The notes under the pieces are model-generated. The model did no database searches. It was not told where the DNA came from and was given only the letters and a program-made list of their open reading frames with translations. A stretch of DNA of 64,000 bases from Diphasiastrum complanatum (lineage: Eukaryota > Streptophyta > Lycopodiopsida > Lycopodiales > Lycopodiaceae). The stretch is from assembly GCA_029204225.1 (NCBI GenBank), contig CM055092.1, forward strand, positions 73,446,857 to 73,510,856, in the 5' to 3' direction. Both the position numbers and the translations under genes were made by a program. Each line of letters opens with the position of its first letter. Positions within the stretch are counted from its first letter, which is position 1. Of this stretch, positions 7,959 through 20,690 are shown piece after piece.

Positions 7959-10900
7959 CTATCTTGATCGTTCTCTCAAAATCTTCACTCCCATGTACCT
8001 GTATATCATAATAAACTTTTTTGTCAATTCTCTACAAAGACCCTTTGTAGTACCAACAAGAAGAATCAAATCGTTCTCTTAAACATCATTGAAGATCAAA
8101 TAAGTGTGAGATTAAGCTTGTGAAGTTCCTAACAAAAGTCTTGTTTATCTAATTATATATCATTCAAAATTTATATCAAGGAATATTTGAGTTGAAAATA
8201 TAACTCAAGAAGATGCTTCATTTGACGATTTAAGAACCACTTGGAGATTGCAAAGAATTGGGTTATAGTATGAATGTGACAGTCATAGATTATAAGTTAT
8301 TTCTAGCATTGTGGAATCACTCTTCATGGATCAAGTTATAAGTTTTGTTTGTTGTCAACAAGCTAACATTGTGAAGAATTTATGAAGTAAATCAAGATAG
8401 CTGCTTCAACATTATCATATTTCATAGGACTTGGATCGACTCTAGAGACTACTATACAAAGAGACCACCATAAATATAGATTTATTAATTTCACATGAGT
8501 AACCATAGGTGCTTAAATAACTAAGAGAAAAAGACTTCAATAACCTCATTAATGATGTGAATACAATTTATTCAAGTAATCAAGAATCTACAAATGGCAC
8601 CCAAAAAAAAAACTCTTATTTTTGCATTAGAACAAGAGAGGATGTTTAAAATAAATAAAGGCTTTGACAATATTCCCATAGATGCAAAAAAAGAAAATTA
8701 TTAAGGTACTATAACTTCAATGGATAAGCAACTCATTCATTCCAAGGGTGCTATAGATTTTCCTACATCTTGGAGAGACGACCTAGTTATGAGTTTGTAT
8801 GTGTGGTCATAGCTAGCTAATAGGATGTGGGTGCACATTGATCTAGTGATTGTTACCTTAAACTTTAGATTATGGCATAGGGAGGACAATTGTGGCACTT
8901 AATGCCCAAGAAAAAGAATGTCATGACATTTTATCATTCACACAAGGATTGGCATTCCTCAAGAATTTATAGATTGTAACCAAGTGGCAAATTAAGTAAT
9001 AAACTAGTGATTTGCTAAAAAATCAAGACAAAGCCTTTTCACACTTTGTAGCAAAAAGAAAAATGATTTTATGTTTTAACGAAGAACACGATTTACCTTC
9101 CCAACATCATGACTGTGGCCTGTGGGTTGGTGCCAGGCGAAAAATTGAACGTGGATCCATCCACCACGCGCAACGCATCCGCCCCCATCACCTTATACTG
9201 CGCATCCACAACGCGTCCCACCTGAGCGCCACCGTGGTAGTGCCAAATGGTGCTCACCGTCTGCCTGCAGTACCTCTCCAGAGCTGCACGGTTGGCTGCG
9301 CAGTAGGACGTGCAGCTGTCTGGCGCAACTCCATTAATCTGACAGTCACATATAGCGTTTCGGCCTCCGCCGGTAACCCTGCCACCCGAAGGAAGAGACT
9401 GGTTGTCAAAGCGGAAGGCAGCAAAGGAGCGCGACAGCACCACCTTCTCGATCGTTCGCATTCCCTGCACGCAACGATCCAGATCTGCCTGCACTGCGAA
9501 ATAATTGAAGCGCACGATCGGCAGAGCCAATGGATCGCGGCTCCGCAGCAGCAAATTTCCGTTGGAAAGAGGGCCGATGACCTTTTGGAGGAGCAATCCG
9601 TCGCTGCCTCCGCTGCCGCACTCAACGAAGCTGCCGAAGGGCGTGATGCCCACCACTTTGATGAGGGAAGTTTCTACTGGCTGTGGTGAGGGGATGACGA
9701 AGTAATTCATGGGGTTGTCTGACATGCCTTCACCCACCCCTGGCAGATCCAGCCGCACTGGGATGTTGAGTGACTTGAGATGTGCTGCAGGACCGATTCC
9801 GCTGAGCATCAGCAGCTGTGGGGTTCCTAGTGCACCTGCTGATAATATAACCTCGCTTCCTTCTACGCTTTTAAGATTTGCAGTGTGCTCGACTCCTTGT
9901 GAGTCTTTGTACACGATTCCGTAGGCGCGGGGCCTGTTCCCTGGAAGCCAGAAACCAGAAAATGTTTCATAGTAAAAGAACTGACGCAGTTAAAATAAGA
10001 CAATAGCTCCTCATTAGAGACGATTACAACTATCTCTAGAAACCTAGCAAGATGCACGTGGAGTCAGTTCGAGTCGATCGATAAGAAGTCTAAAGTGAGA
10101 ATAACGATGAATGGTTATTTTTTTCTCTTTTATGGCGAACGATTATCAATAACACGACTGATAAATTAACAAGCTACGCTTTATTGATAAAGCATTGAAG
10201 ACATTCAAAACCGGTCAAAACATTCCGAGTAAGTTAAATTTTGAATTAGTGATAAGATGCAAGGTATTAATGTTCTGGAGTTCAGTAAGAACGTCGTGAT
10301 CGACTACACCTTTTCACTTTCTATTAGCTTACAAGAAACATTCTCCACAATAGGCTGGGTAGTAGCAAACACCTTCAGAACGCAAGACAATATATTGTGC
10401 TGTTGCGTAAAGCAGCACAGTGATCGTGTCTGGATTTGAGTATCCAAGAAGATCCGCTGCTGTATGGCGGTTTCCATCATTATCAAATATAGAGCCGCCA
10501 ATTTTGGTTCCAAGAATGTGATCATATGTTTGGCCATTATAAGGCGTGACGCCTACCTCCAGAAGTCCATCTCTAACCGCCCTCTGAAATTGCTGCAGCT
10601 CCGGAGCAAAAGCCACAACCCGCTCCACCCACGGATAAGACTGATTCACTAATTCTCCATCCCATCCAACAGATCGAACGTATTTGGGACTTGCGCGGCT
10701 GTAAAATCCGGCATTCAGGCAGCTACCTCCTCCCAACACACGTGCACGAGCATTCACCACACCGTCTTCAGATACAAATCTCTCCGCGGGCCTGTATGGC
10801 CCTGAATTATCGTTTAAGTTTGTTTCAAAACGTTCCAACCTCGTTATGTTCTCATTACCATAAGGTACCCCTCCACGCTCCAAAAGCAAGACTCTGAAGT

Positions 10901-11340
10901 TCTGAGAGAGAGTGGCAGCGAGTGGACATCCTGCAGTGCCGCCTCCGACCACGATATAGTCATACTCACTTGTTATTGTGTAATTGCTAGCGTCTCGAAG
11001 AAATGGATACTTTGGCTCTGAAATTGGTATCAAGATTAACGTATATCACTAATCAAACGTCAAAACAATAGTATAGTACACAGAAAGCTTGATGAGCACT
11101 ATATGAAACATCTTATACTAAATAGAAAATGGATTTAATGTAAGCTGTTAAACACTTTCAAGGCTCACCATTTGCTGCAAATGAGGGCGCAATTAAAGAC
11201 CAGATGGCCATCAAATGTATTGCTGCCAGTATCATCTTAAGTCCCTTTACTGGTACCTCTAATGCGGATATGCGATCTTGCCATGGTTTTTGCTTCTCTG
11301 AAAACACCAGCACGTTTGATTCTGCTGTCATGATATCCAA
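7959..11340 (-). CDS. HOTHEAD/mandelonitrile-lyase-like GMC oxidoreductase
   Basis: Flavoprotein of the glucose-methanol-choline family, plant HOTHEAD/mandelonitrile lyase branch. These secreted FAD enzymes oxidise alcohols (HOTHEAD: long-chain omega-hydroxy fatty acids) or cleave cyanohydrins; the substrate here is unknown. Four exons: 11340-11169, 11017-10373, 9940-9097 and 7998-7959, 1701 nt in total, 566 codons plus stop, all joints GT/AG and in phase. Residues ~36-56 ([20 protein letters not shown]) look like a signal peptide, so Met36 may be the real start. Motifs: FAD-binding GGGTAGC at ~82; GMC signature 1 [14 protein letters not shown]; signature 2 [16 protein letters not shown]; catalytic-His [18 protein letters not shown]. 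Exon 4 encodes only [12 protein letters not shown] and stop, after a 1.1-kb intron. Length and motifs match the family with no stop or frameshift, so it is probably functional. It is the only intact host gene seen. Confidence 0.92.
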
Positions 11341-11694
11341 AATAATTGTGAATGTGATGTTCTTTCAGAAAATGTCTGTAATTTAACTCGTATTCAGCCT
11401 GTCGGGGTTTATTTATCGTCTAATTGCCATGAAGACGGATGATCTGGAGTCTGTTCTATACAAATCTTACGAGGAAATACACAGCTTCTGCCACATTTTA
11501 ACGTTGCCTAGACATGAAACGTAACCCTGGTGTCGTACTTTTCAATTGAGTATAAAATAAGGTTGATTAGGTTGAACCGTTGAAGCTCGTGCACTGTACC
11601 TCAAAAGGAAACAAAGATGGTGTCCCGTCGAGTGTGTGTGGGAAAATCACTTTTTCAGTTTTTAATGAAGAAAATTCACAAGCAAAATAAACAA
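11341..11694. other. 5' flank of the GMC gene
   Basis: Expected promoter region for the minus-strand GMC gene. No convincing TATA or repeated motif is seen on that strand. A TATAAAATA occurs near 11551 on the plus strand but faces a low-complexity GC-rich frame, not a recognised gene. Confidence 0.35.
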
Positions 11695-12080
11695 AGGTGG
11701 TATGAGGCTAAGTACGCTTGGCCGCAAGCCTGCAGGCCACACTTGGGCCGGGCCCGCCGGCCCAGTGGTGAAGGTGCCCGGGTGGTCGGGGCCGTGAAAA
11801 ATAGGAGAGGCGCAGTATTTTTGCAGGCGTACACTAGGGGCCAAGGTCCCAGGCAGCGGGGCCGCCATGGGCAGGCGGGGGTGGGCGCTAGGCAGCGGGA
11901 GCGACGTTGCAAGCTGCGCCAGCCAATGGGTGTTGGGCAGCATGCGGGTGCGCACGGGGCAGCCCCAGTGGCGACGAGCACGTGGGATGGGCACCAGGCA
12001 GCGCCCTGCCCGGGCGCTGGGCAGCGAGAGCCATGCTTGAGCACCTTTCTCCTGGACACCTGCGCATGTATGAATAAGGG
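11695..12080. repeat. GC-rich imperfect-repeat island
   Basis: A sharp GC-rich block in A/T-rich DNA, built from repeated GGGCAGC, GCGCTGGGCAGCG and GGGCGGGC-type words. Both strands have open frames of 190 aa, the usual artefact of GC-rich sequence. They have low-complexity Ala/Pro/Arg/Gly composition and no recognised domain. The ends near 12190-12230 return to A/T-rich sequence. Confidence 0.6.
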
Positions 12081-12310
12081 CGTGTTTCCATGTATATCCC
12101 CCCGAGAAAATCCATGGACAAATGCTTATGGGATAATGTTTTGGTTGCCCAGACACGCGGCGCTGGGGCACCAGGGCAGCCAATTTTTTAATTAAAAAAA
12201 AAATGTGTGGTGGACAATGCACGGGGGCCAAATGGCCCCGTGCTCCTTAGATGCGAGGGGCTGGGTGCATGGTAGCAGGTTGAGTCAGAGCAATAGAATA
12301 CCTAATACTT

Positions 12311-12504
12311 GACATAGCAATTGCAGATAGATGGTTGAGATAAAACTCTTTTTATGAGGCCCTGCTATGGCATGTCCTTCCTAACCAATAACAACATGCC
12401 ATGTGTGTTTTTTTAACCTTTACAATTCATATATATCACGAGAGTCAGAGGAACGACAAAACCTACTACATGACGGTAGATAGTTGTTGGATGAAAGATA
12501 CTTT
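12311..12504 (+). repeat. First unit of a ~190-bp tandem array split by Copia A
   Basis: Begins GACATAGCAATTGCAGAT and carries CCAATAACAACATGCCA, a CATGTGTG and an ACGAGAGTCAGAGGA block. Related units begin at 23205 (GACCTAGCAGTTGCAGAT) and 23393 (GACATAACAATTGTTGAT). Removing Copia A brings units 1 and 2 together at a 194-bp period. Confidence 0.7.
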
Positions 12505-12509
12505 GACGT

Positions 12510-12761
12510 TGTCAATAATCAGATAAGCAACATCAAGCAATCACCAAAGAAGGCGGAAAAAAAACATGCACACACTAATGCATACTGAATGTAAAATGTA
12601 CAAATAAACCCTGAACCCTGATAGAGAGAGATGAAAACCTAGGAGTAGACTAATAGACTAGCCTACGGCTAATTACAGCTGGTAATAGCTGTCAATAATA
12701 AAGTACACCATAAACAGTAACAACGAAGTGTATCAATGAAGTTTATCGTTGATTTCTAACA
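12510..12761 (-). repeat. Copia A 3' LTR
   Basis: 252 bp, bounded by TG..CA, about 90% like the right LTR apart from an ~18-bp indel near the repeated AATCACCAA words. Confidence 0.85.
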
Positions 12762-12796
12762 CTCTCCCACAATGATAAAATTACATTCTTCTATTC

Positions 12797-13880
12797 CTAA
12801 TAGAGTACGAAACTTTTCAAATTTACATCTCCTAATGACTTAGTAAAAATATCTGCCACTTGATCTTCATATTTACAAAAACCAAGATCAATGGCTCCAT
12901 CAAAAATTTTCTCTCGAACAAAATGAGAATGTATTTTGATGTGCTTGGTTTGCACATGTAGAACTGGATTTTTGGCTAGGTGAATGAAGCTTTGATTGTC
13001 GCAAGATATAGTAGTCGCATCCATCTGTGGTTGACCTAAATCCACAAGCAATTTTCATAACCAGACCACTTCTTGTGTAGCATTGTTGAGTGCACGATAT
13101 TTAGCTTTCGTCGAGGATAAGGCTACTGTAGGCTGTTTTTTGCTGCTCCATGCAACTGCAACTCTACTATAACTGAATGCATGACACTGGTAGATCTTCT
13201 ATCATCAATATTACCTGCCCAATTGGCATCTATGTAACCTACCAACATTGACGCTTCAGGCTGATCATACTTCAAACCAAAATTCAATGTCCCTTGAATG
13301 TACCTGAGAATATGTTTTGCAAACTTCCAGTGTGCTTTCATAAATTGACTGACAACACCAACAGCATAAAAAATATCAAGTCGCATGTGTGTCAAATAAA
13401 TCAAACTACCCACCAGCTGCCTGTACAAATAAGGATCCACTTTCTCAGATTCATCATATGCAATAAGCTTCGTGTTGACATCCATAGGTGTGCTCAACGG
13501 CTTATAATCTGGCATATTCAACTCATAAAACAAATCTCGAACATATTTGTTTTGTGTAAGAAAGAAGACGTCTTCCTTTTGCCATACTTCAATTCCAAGA
13601 CAATAGTGCACCAATCCTAGATCGCTCATGTCAAAATCATTTGAAAGATTTGATTTAATTTCATTAATTAAGCTCTCATTACTTCCTGTAATAATCAAAT
13701 CATCCACGTACAAAACAATGAACACTATATCTGAATCTTGCCTTAGAATGTAAAGATTAAGATCAGCATTACTCTTTACCATTCCCCTTTGCTTGAAGTG
13801 TTCATCATGTTGGATTCCTATCCTCTCCATCCCTTATCTCTTCACTAATCTAGATCCATTCATTTGTTGTATGTAAATAC
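12797..13880 (-). pseudogene. Copia A RT C-terminal part and RNase H
   Basis: Continues the RT broken at 19137. It has the catalytic LYVDDLIITGS, then LSTPMDVNTKL, the YRQLVGSLIYLTHMR connection and RNase H motifs (YIDANWAGNIDDRRSTS). A further frame at 13051-12797 holds the RNase H end (ISCDNQSFIHLAKNPVLH, HIKIHSHFVREKI). Stops near 13840 and 13123 inactivate it. The MDATTIS and tail match the normal Copia C-terminus. Confidence 0.88.
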
Positions 13881-14848
13881 ATTGAAATATCGCACAGCCT
13901 ATAGAAATACAAGGAAAATCGATGACAGTTTTTCTTCGACTTTCTTGACATCGAAGTTTCCAAAGTGTCTCGACGATCGTCGAAGGTCATTATTCAAAAT
14001 AGAACAAGCTCGACATCCACGTCATTGACATCGAAGTCTCCGACTTCAAAATCATCGACATCTTCTCAAGAGCAAGCTCGACATCCACATCATCGACATC
14101 GCTCGACATCGAAGTCTTCAACTTCTCAACTAAATTGACTTAGCAGCATGGTGCCTTAATCCCATTTTGTAAAGTACAAACCTTAATCAAAGGTCACTAA
14201 CAAAGCAAGGTGGTTACAACCCAAAGCAGTGACGGTGCCTAATATCCACTCTTCTCTCCACTAATCAGACATCACCGACTGTTCTCATGTACATCTATCA
14301 TTGTAACGATAAGATCAGTAGATCATTATTAAATCGAGAGTGTAAGATAGTCAGTTAAAGCAAGAGCTCAATAATTTGTTCTTCCTCTCTAATATATCAG
14401 AGTATTGTTTCAGGAAGAACATGCCTTGTATCTGCATTCAGACTTGTACTATCTGCGATCATAGAATTCCTATTCCAGCAATCTGAATCGTCTAGTACTT
14501 GGTCGAATTATCATTTTGTTCTAATTCATCGATTCATTCCATGCAGATAAATTATTCATAGATTAAATATTCATATGAATAATAATTTTGTGTTGATAAT
14601 AAGCTCTAGCTCTCTGATAACGCTTTTGCAAAGCACATTCTTTTTGTGTTCGCCTACGGAACCTTTACTGATAGACGTTGTACACACACCGAGAAATATG
14701 ACATTGTTCCGATTCCCAACATGGTATCAGAGCTATAGTTCTTATAGTCTCTACTATTTGATACTGTCATAGAGCTTATTTATATTGTAGACACAAATTA
14801 TAATTGTTTCCAGTCATATAATCTACTATTGGCTTCTCTAACTTTCAA

Positions 14849-15060
14849 ATGGATTCACAATCACATTCTGCTGTAATGGTAGATAGACTAGATGGTTTGA
14901 ATTACCACCTTTGGAAGTTTAAGATGAAGGTAGTTTTGATGGCCAAAGAACTACGAGAGATAGTCGCTGGAGTCGAACTACTTCCCAATGTCGATGAGCA
15001 AGCCATTGCTAAATGGAAGCTTAGGGATGGCAAGGCTTGTATACTGATCCCCTGCTCTAG
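14849..15060 (+). pseudogene. Copia B gag N-terminus
   Basis: MDSQSHSAVMVDRLDGLNYH, WKFKMKVVLMAKELREIV and KWKLRDGKA form the start of a UBN2-type Copia gag. Homology stops near 15055 at an imperfect palindrome (ACTGATCCCC...GGGAATCAGT), where Gypsy-derived sequence begins. Confidence 0.8.
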
Positions 15061-15129
15061 GGAATCAGTTGTCTTTTTCTTCTTGTTTCCAAACAGTTTC
15101 TGCCTGTTACCAAGCTCGTTGGGCATTTA

Positions 15130-16182
15130 TTAGATGTTTTCTTGTTATTAAAATGTCCGGATCAAGCAGAATGATGATTCAGACGTTTTAGTATTTTGTC
15201 CTGCCTGTCAAAAGACACTCAGGTTTGTCACTGAAGCACATGCATAAACGACCACAATCAGTCAATCATGCATGCCAAAATGTTCAACCATCATATCAGC
15301 ATACAAAATTGTTGTGAACAATGACTGAAATCCTACTCTAATGCTACAAAAACGAGTTACAATCAGATCCTAAACACTACTATACTTGCATAAATTCACA
15401 AAACAAGAAACAAGAAACTATTCTAGCAGCATTTTAGAAGTCCAAGAATCAAGAAACCAACCAATCTTTTGATTATTGGACATCCCAAGAACATCAAGAA
15501 CTGGATTGTAAGGGGATATGCAGGAATTACATCACAAACCCAGCCTATTTAGTTTACCTGAATGTTGATTCCTACATTAATCCACAAACAAGAAAGAAAA
15601 TTTAATCCACTCTAGGAAAGCAGGAAAACTAATCCACTCTACTATCCACAACCACACACAAAGGAGGGAAGGGCAAGATCATGAATGCATCACTCAAGAA
15701 ACAACCATGATCAAGGAGCTCAATAAATGCACCAAGGCTCATGGAGGCTCTTCTCATTTCAGCATGGAGTAGGTACATTTCACAAAAAGCTCCTCTTCTC
15801 AAAGAGGGAGTCTCTTAAATAAGCAAGAGAGCTCCTTAGGTGGCATCCTAGTGGCATTCCCACACTACACAAACTACAAGTGGAATAATCTTCTCCACTA
15901 GAGGTCACCATCAAAAGGTGGCTCACTCTACTTTCTTTAAGAGGGGCCTACTTGCATTTATTACTTTGCCTAGAAATACTATTTCCTACATGGTCATTCC
16001 ATCTTCTGAGATTCACCATGAGGCTTACACAATTCTTGCTTGTCATTCCTAACTAGCATTTCTCGGCTCTCAGTCTCCGTTAGTCTTGTTTTCTCAGAGA
16101 CCTCCTTGGTCTTAAGGTGAGAGGTGCTCTTGAGTTGCTCTGGTCGAGTATCTTGAGGGTTCGTCAAAATCAACCAACATCA
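15130..16182 (-). mobile_element. Gypsy 3' LTR nested in Copia B
   Basis: On the minus strand a polypurine tract (TAGGGGTGGGATGATG, 16183-16200) directly precedes TGTTGGTTGATTTTGACG, the expected junction of a Gypsy internal region with its 3' LTR. A TATTTAAG promoter-like site lies inside the LTR (~15820). The far LTR end is uncertain (15.06-15.16 kb). Confidence 0.55.
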
Positions 16183-16979
16183 TCCCACCCCTAATGTGTT
16201 GCAGGACCCACTGCAACTCATATTGAATGATGTTGCTCCGCTTCCGCATTGGCATTTTCGATTGTCATTTGGAAAAGCCTAGATCCTCGTTCTCTTGCAT
16301 AAAACCAAGTGTTTATTGTTGCCAGTCTTTATCAAAAACTGCTTTCGCAATTTGCCGCAATGTAACCAGAATGTCTTATTACTGTAAGTAGTTGACATTC
16401 TCAAAATTGGAGAGCTCCCAATAGCTTGACAATCTTGCATGCTTGAGTGCTTTCCTTGTGTCTCTTTCTTTCGTTGCATCTGCCATGGATGGTTTCACTT
16501 CTGGTTTCTGGACAGATGCTAATGTCTAAGAGGTCTGTATCCTTTATTTGCGTCTAGGTGTTTCCACGGTTCTTCTCTCAATTGAAGTTCTAGTCTCAAG
16601 GAAAACCTTCGATCTACAAGTTGCACAAACTTCGATTATCAGTCTCAAGGGAATGGAATCATCATCAAAAATTTGGTGGTAGAAATAGATTTGGATGGAC
16701 AATTTGGTAGCGGTAAGGAAACATGATGAAGGATTGGTGGAAGGGTGAAAGAACTAATAGTTCTACAGTTGCAGCCTTGGACCCTTGCAATGTCGAGCTT
16801 CGACCACCACTCGCTGGGTGAGGAGCTAGCTTTATTCTGCAAGTTCACAGTTGTCTTCATCTTTTCATTTTTTTCTATAGCTATTTATTTAATCCATTAC
16901 TTTCGGACCTCTTCGGGCTTCATAGAAGGGGATTCAACTATCATTGCTCCAGAGATTTTTTTTCGATCAAGATCGATCT

Positions 16980-18416
16980 GACTCAACTGTTGCTTAAGTT
17001 TTGTCCTTTCCTCCTCAACTTCTTGGATCTTTCTATTTATTTCTTCTAGCTGCTTTGTCTGTTTCTTAGATCTTTTCTGGTTGATGAACCATTGTAGTCA
17101 TGAGGATCCTATTGTGATTCATAACTGACGTGGCGGGCAGGTAGGATCTTACTTGGTTGTTTCAGACAGTTTTTCAAACTGTGTTTTCTGACATAGTTGG
17201 GACACTCAGCGTGGTACGTGGTCTTGACTGGACAATCAACCATGAAGTGACATGTTTCACTACAGATGAAACATCTGTTGTTCAATGGCCCTTGCGTAGC
17301 TGCATAGTCGTCTTGTATGGCTAGTGGTTATGGACTTTCTAGTGGATATTCGTGATAAGTCAAGGAATGTCCATATTGTGACGGTTGTTCGTCATATCGT
17401 TGGATGGCATGTGCTTGGAGAGGCTGAGATGAAGAACAAGCATCAACAGGATGCGTAGCCCAACAATGTGGGCACCAGATGGGTTTGCGTCTATAAGGTA
17501 CTTGTGCAGGTTTGGCTGACCAGGCATACTGCGTTGAATAGACTTCATTGTATTTTAAAACTCATTGGTGAGTTTCTCCATTTGCAGTTGATGTTGTTGA
17601 TTAAGCAATTCCAGTTGTGATTTCCAAAGTTGATCTCGGGCAACTTCGATTGTCTTCGACTCATGGACAGGAGCACGGGGTGCTTTCCGTTCCCTGAATT
17701 CGTCAACATCTGATCCCTCGTCTTCTTCTTTGATGGCATCAGACATAGCTAACTTTAGACTCATATATTCGTCATTGGATTTAAGCTCGCGTCTTATCTA
17801 TCTTGGAAGGCCAACTAAAAACCAGATGATGAGCAGTGGGCTGTTTTTGTACTTGACTTTTGAGACGTTTGAATCGCTCGATATAGTCTCGTACACATTC
17901 ATCTTGATGTTACTCAATTTGACAAAAGGACTCTCTATCAAACGAAAGGGCTTAAAACGCTTGATAAAGGACTCTTTCAAAATTGACCAGTCTGTCTTGT
18001 CTTCACGATCAAGGTTAAAACACCAGTCACGTGCTTTAGCGACATGGTCATCGAAAATAGTTGGACCATAGCGTCGGGAGATGTTTTGCCGTGAACGTCA
18101 CACACATTTTCAAAGATTTGCAAGAATCTTTGAGGGTCCGAACTACCGTCAAACTTGGGTAGATCCAACTTGGGTGTTCTCTTCTCAAGATGTGCTCCAG
18201 GAGTTGCAAAAATTCCATTCAGGTGTGTTCTGGCGTGTGATGCTTCAACACCATGAACATGGGCTTGTGCTCGACTCTATCAGGCTCTTGTCCCCCGAAT
18301 GGATTTGTGGATGGTTCGAGTATTTGGGACCGCATTCGGTAGAAGATATAACGTCTGATTTGTTTAGTTGTAGGGGATCTTATTTCGTATGGATAATCAT
18401 CTGGGTCGACATCCAA
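16980..18416 (-). pseudogene. Gypsy gag remnant nested in Copia B
   Basis: The minus strand reads MDLPKFDGSSDPQRFLQIFE (18168), a retrotransposon gag core with IKEEDEGSDVDEF, a Gln/Leu-rich helix (WKSQLELLNQQHQLQMEKL), three zinc knuckles near 17100-17460 (CPHCWATHPVDAC, CFICSETCHFMVDC, CPNYVRKHSLKNC) and a predicted coiled coil (KQLEEINRKIQEVEEERTKL). Frame changes and stops break it into at least four pieces. It matches the gag at 31966-33448 in DGSSDP and the zinc-finger layout. Protease to integrase is absent. Confidence 0.75.
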
Positions 18417-19136
18417 GTCTCCAACGTCTCCGACGTCGAAGTCATGGACATCTTCTCAAGAGCAACTCCGATGTCAAAGTCATCGACATCTTCTCAAAAG
18501 TAGCTCGACATCAAAGTCTTCAACCTCTTATCTAAATTGACTTATTAACATGGTGTCTTAATCCCATTTTGTAAAGTACAAATCTTAATTAGAGGTCACT
18601 AACAGAGCAAGGCGATTACAGCCCAAAGCGATGACGGTGCCTAATATCCACTCCTCTCCACTAATCAGGCATCACCGACTGCTCTCATGTACATCTATCA
18701 CTATAATGATAAGATCAGTAGATCATTATTAAATTGAGAGTGTAAGATAGAGTGATAATCAATAAAAGCAAAAGCGCAATAATTTGTTTTTCCTCTCTGA
18801 TATACTAGAGTATTGTTTTAAGAAGGATGCACTTTGTATCTGCATTCAGACTTGTACTATCTACGATCATAGAATTCCTATTCCAGCAATCTGAATTGTC
18901 TAGTACTTGGTCGAATGCATTATCATTATATTCTGATTTATCAATTCATGCCATGCAGATACATTATTTGTAGATTAAATATTCATATGATTGATAATTT
19001 TGTGTTGATAATAGCTCTAGCTCTTGATCTGATAACACTTCCGCAAAGCGCATTCCTTTTGTGTTTGCCTATGGAACCTTTACTGGTAGACGTTGTGCAC
19101 GCACCGAGAAATCTGACATTGCTCTAATTTTCAACA

Positions 19137-19500
19137 CATCAATGCAAGAGTACCACGCCTGTGGTGCTTGCTTCAATACGTAAATGGCTTTGTTGAGCTT
19201 ACAAACAAGAAGCTCTCTCCCTGCCTCAGCAAATCCTTGAGGTTGTACTCAGTACACCTCTTCATCCAGCACTCCATTAAGAAAATTAGATTTAACATCC
19301 ATTTGTTGGATCTTCCAACCATAGAAAGCAGAAATAGTAATGATAGAGTTTATAGTTACCATCTTAGCTAATGGTGCAAAGTTTTTCTCAGAATCAATAC
19401 CTTCTTGTTGCTCAAATCCTCTCACAACCAACTGGGCTTTGTACTTGTTGAGTTGCCCATCCGCTACATATTTGATCTTATAAATCCATTGCAAGTGATA
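19137..19500 (-). pseudogene. Copia A RT N-terminal part
   Basis: WIYKIKYVADGQLNKYKAQL, VVRGFEQQEGID, IQQMDVKSNFLNGVLDEEVY and then KAIYVLKQAPQAWYSCID form fingers/palm of a Copia RT, cut by Copia B after WYSCID. A stop lies at 19248. Confidence 0.88.
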
Positions 19501-19894
19501 GGCGTCTTACTATCAAGTAGCTCAACCAAGTTCTACGTCCTATTTTTCAATATGGCTTCCATTTTTTATTCCATAGCTGCACACCACTCCTTGTGATCTC
19601 TTGCTTCAAAAAATTTGGTTCTTGAGCCTTGAGCACATAATTCATTAGGGCTAGATTCATCTCTAATCTTGTGTGTAGGAGGTCTTCAATTTCTACTTGA
19701 TCTTCTAAGATCTCCTTGCTCGCTAGATTTGGGAGTATCTCCCTTCTTTGCATCATCTGTGACTGATAAGTACCATTTAGGTACTCTCTTGGGAACTTCA
19801 GCATTAGGCTTGCCTTTGTCTATTTGATCTTCCACATCAAAATTCACTTCCTTCTTGACCTATGATTTCTCTCCCTCATCAAAAGGTTCAGTGA

Positions 19895-20690
19895 TTACTT
19901 TAGATTGTTCACGTCACATGTAGCATCCCTAGAAATCACAAGTTGTTGTACATTCATGTCATACATCCTGTATGCCTTGGCCTTCTCATCATATCCAAGG
20001 AAAACACACCCTATAGCTTTTGCATCCAATTTTCTTCGTTTCTCATCAGGAATATGAGCGTAAGCATCACACCCAAATACTCTCAAATGAGAAATATTAA
20101 GTTTCTTTCCAGTAAAAGCTTCATGAGGTGTCTTACCTTCCATTGATTTTGTAAAACACCAATTCAAAATGTGTGTAGCTGTGCTGCAAGCTTTTGCTCA
20201 AAAGGTGTTTGGCAAACCCTTGATTTTGAGCATCACCCTTGCCATCTCAACAATGGATCTGTTCTTTTGTTTTACAACTCCATTTTGTTGTGTGAATAAG
20301 GTGTTGTAGTTTATCTCTTGATCCCTTGATCCTTGCAAAAATCAATAAATTTTGTCGAAGAGTACTCACCACCTCCATCAGATCTACTCTTGATGCAACA
20401 TCTTGTTTGCTTTTCAACTAATGACTTGAATTGCCTGAACTTAGCAAAAGCATCTGATTTCTTGCTTATGAAATAAATCCAAATGCATCTGCTATAATCA
20501 TCAATGAAGGTAATAAAAAAAATACCAGCCACTAAGAGATCTTGTATGCATAGTAGATCATTGTGGACAAGATCTAGGATGCCACTGGCTCTCCTTGCTC
20601 CACTTTTGGGAACCTCTCTCTGTGTTGTTTTCCCAAAATGCAACCTTCACAGATTTTTCCTTCAAAAGAAATATCAGGTAATCCAATAGC
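19895..20690 (-). pseudogene. Copia A integrase
   Basis: Integrase core with [19 protein letters not shown] and [14 protein letters not shown] (catalytic Asp kept), then QQNGVVKQKNRSIVEMAR, where the usual ERKNR catalytic Glu reads Lys. The C-terminal part has GKTPHEAFTGKKLNISHLRV and IGCVFLGYDEKAKAY. Stops near 20310 and 20168 break it. Confidence 0.87.

Larger units (their letters stand above)
13885..19136 (+). mobile_element. Copia B inserted in Copia A
   Basis: The left LTR (~13885-14721) ends CCCAACA immediately before the PBS TGGTATCAGAGC (14722-14733). The right LTR (~18405-19136) is 5'-truncated, shares the CATCGACATCTTCTCAAGAG region to the end, and finishes TTTTCAACA. Gag starts at 14849. 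LTR halves contain reiterated TCGACATC words. The target duplication is not resolved: 19137-19141 reads CATCA, but the left flank does not clearly match. Confidence 0.75.

Noticed and set aside
9012-9705. 225-codon plus-strand frame
   Set aside because: Antisense to exon 3 of the GMC gene, which has clear motifs.
11617-12231. Long overlapping frames (192 and 189 codons) on both strands
   Set aside because: They arise from GC-rich low-complexity sequence, show no domain, and both strands are open at once.
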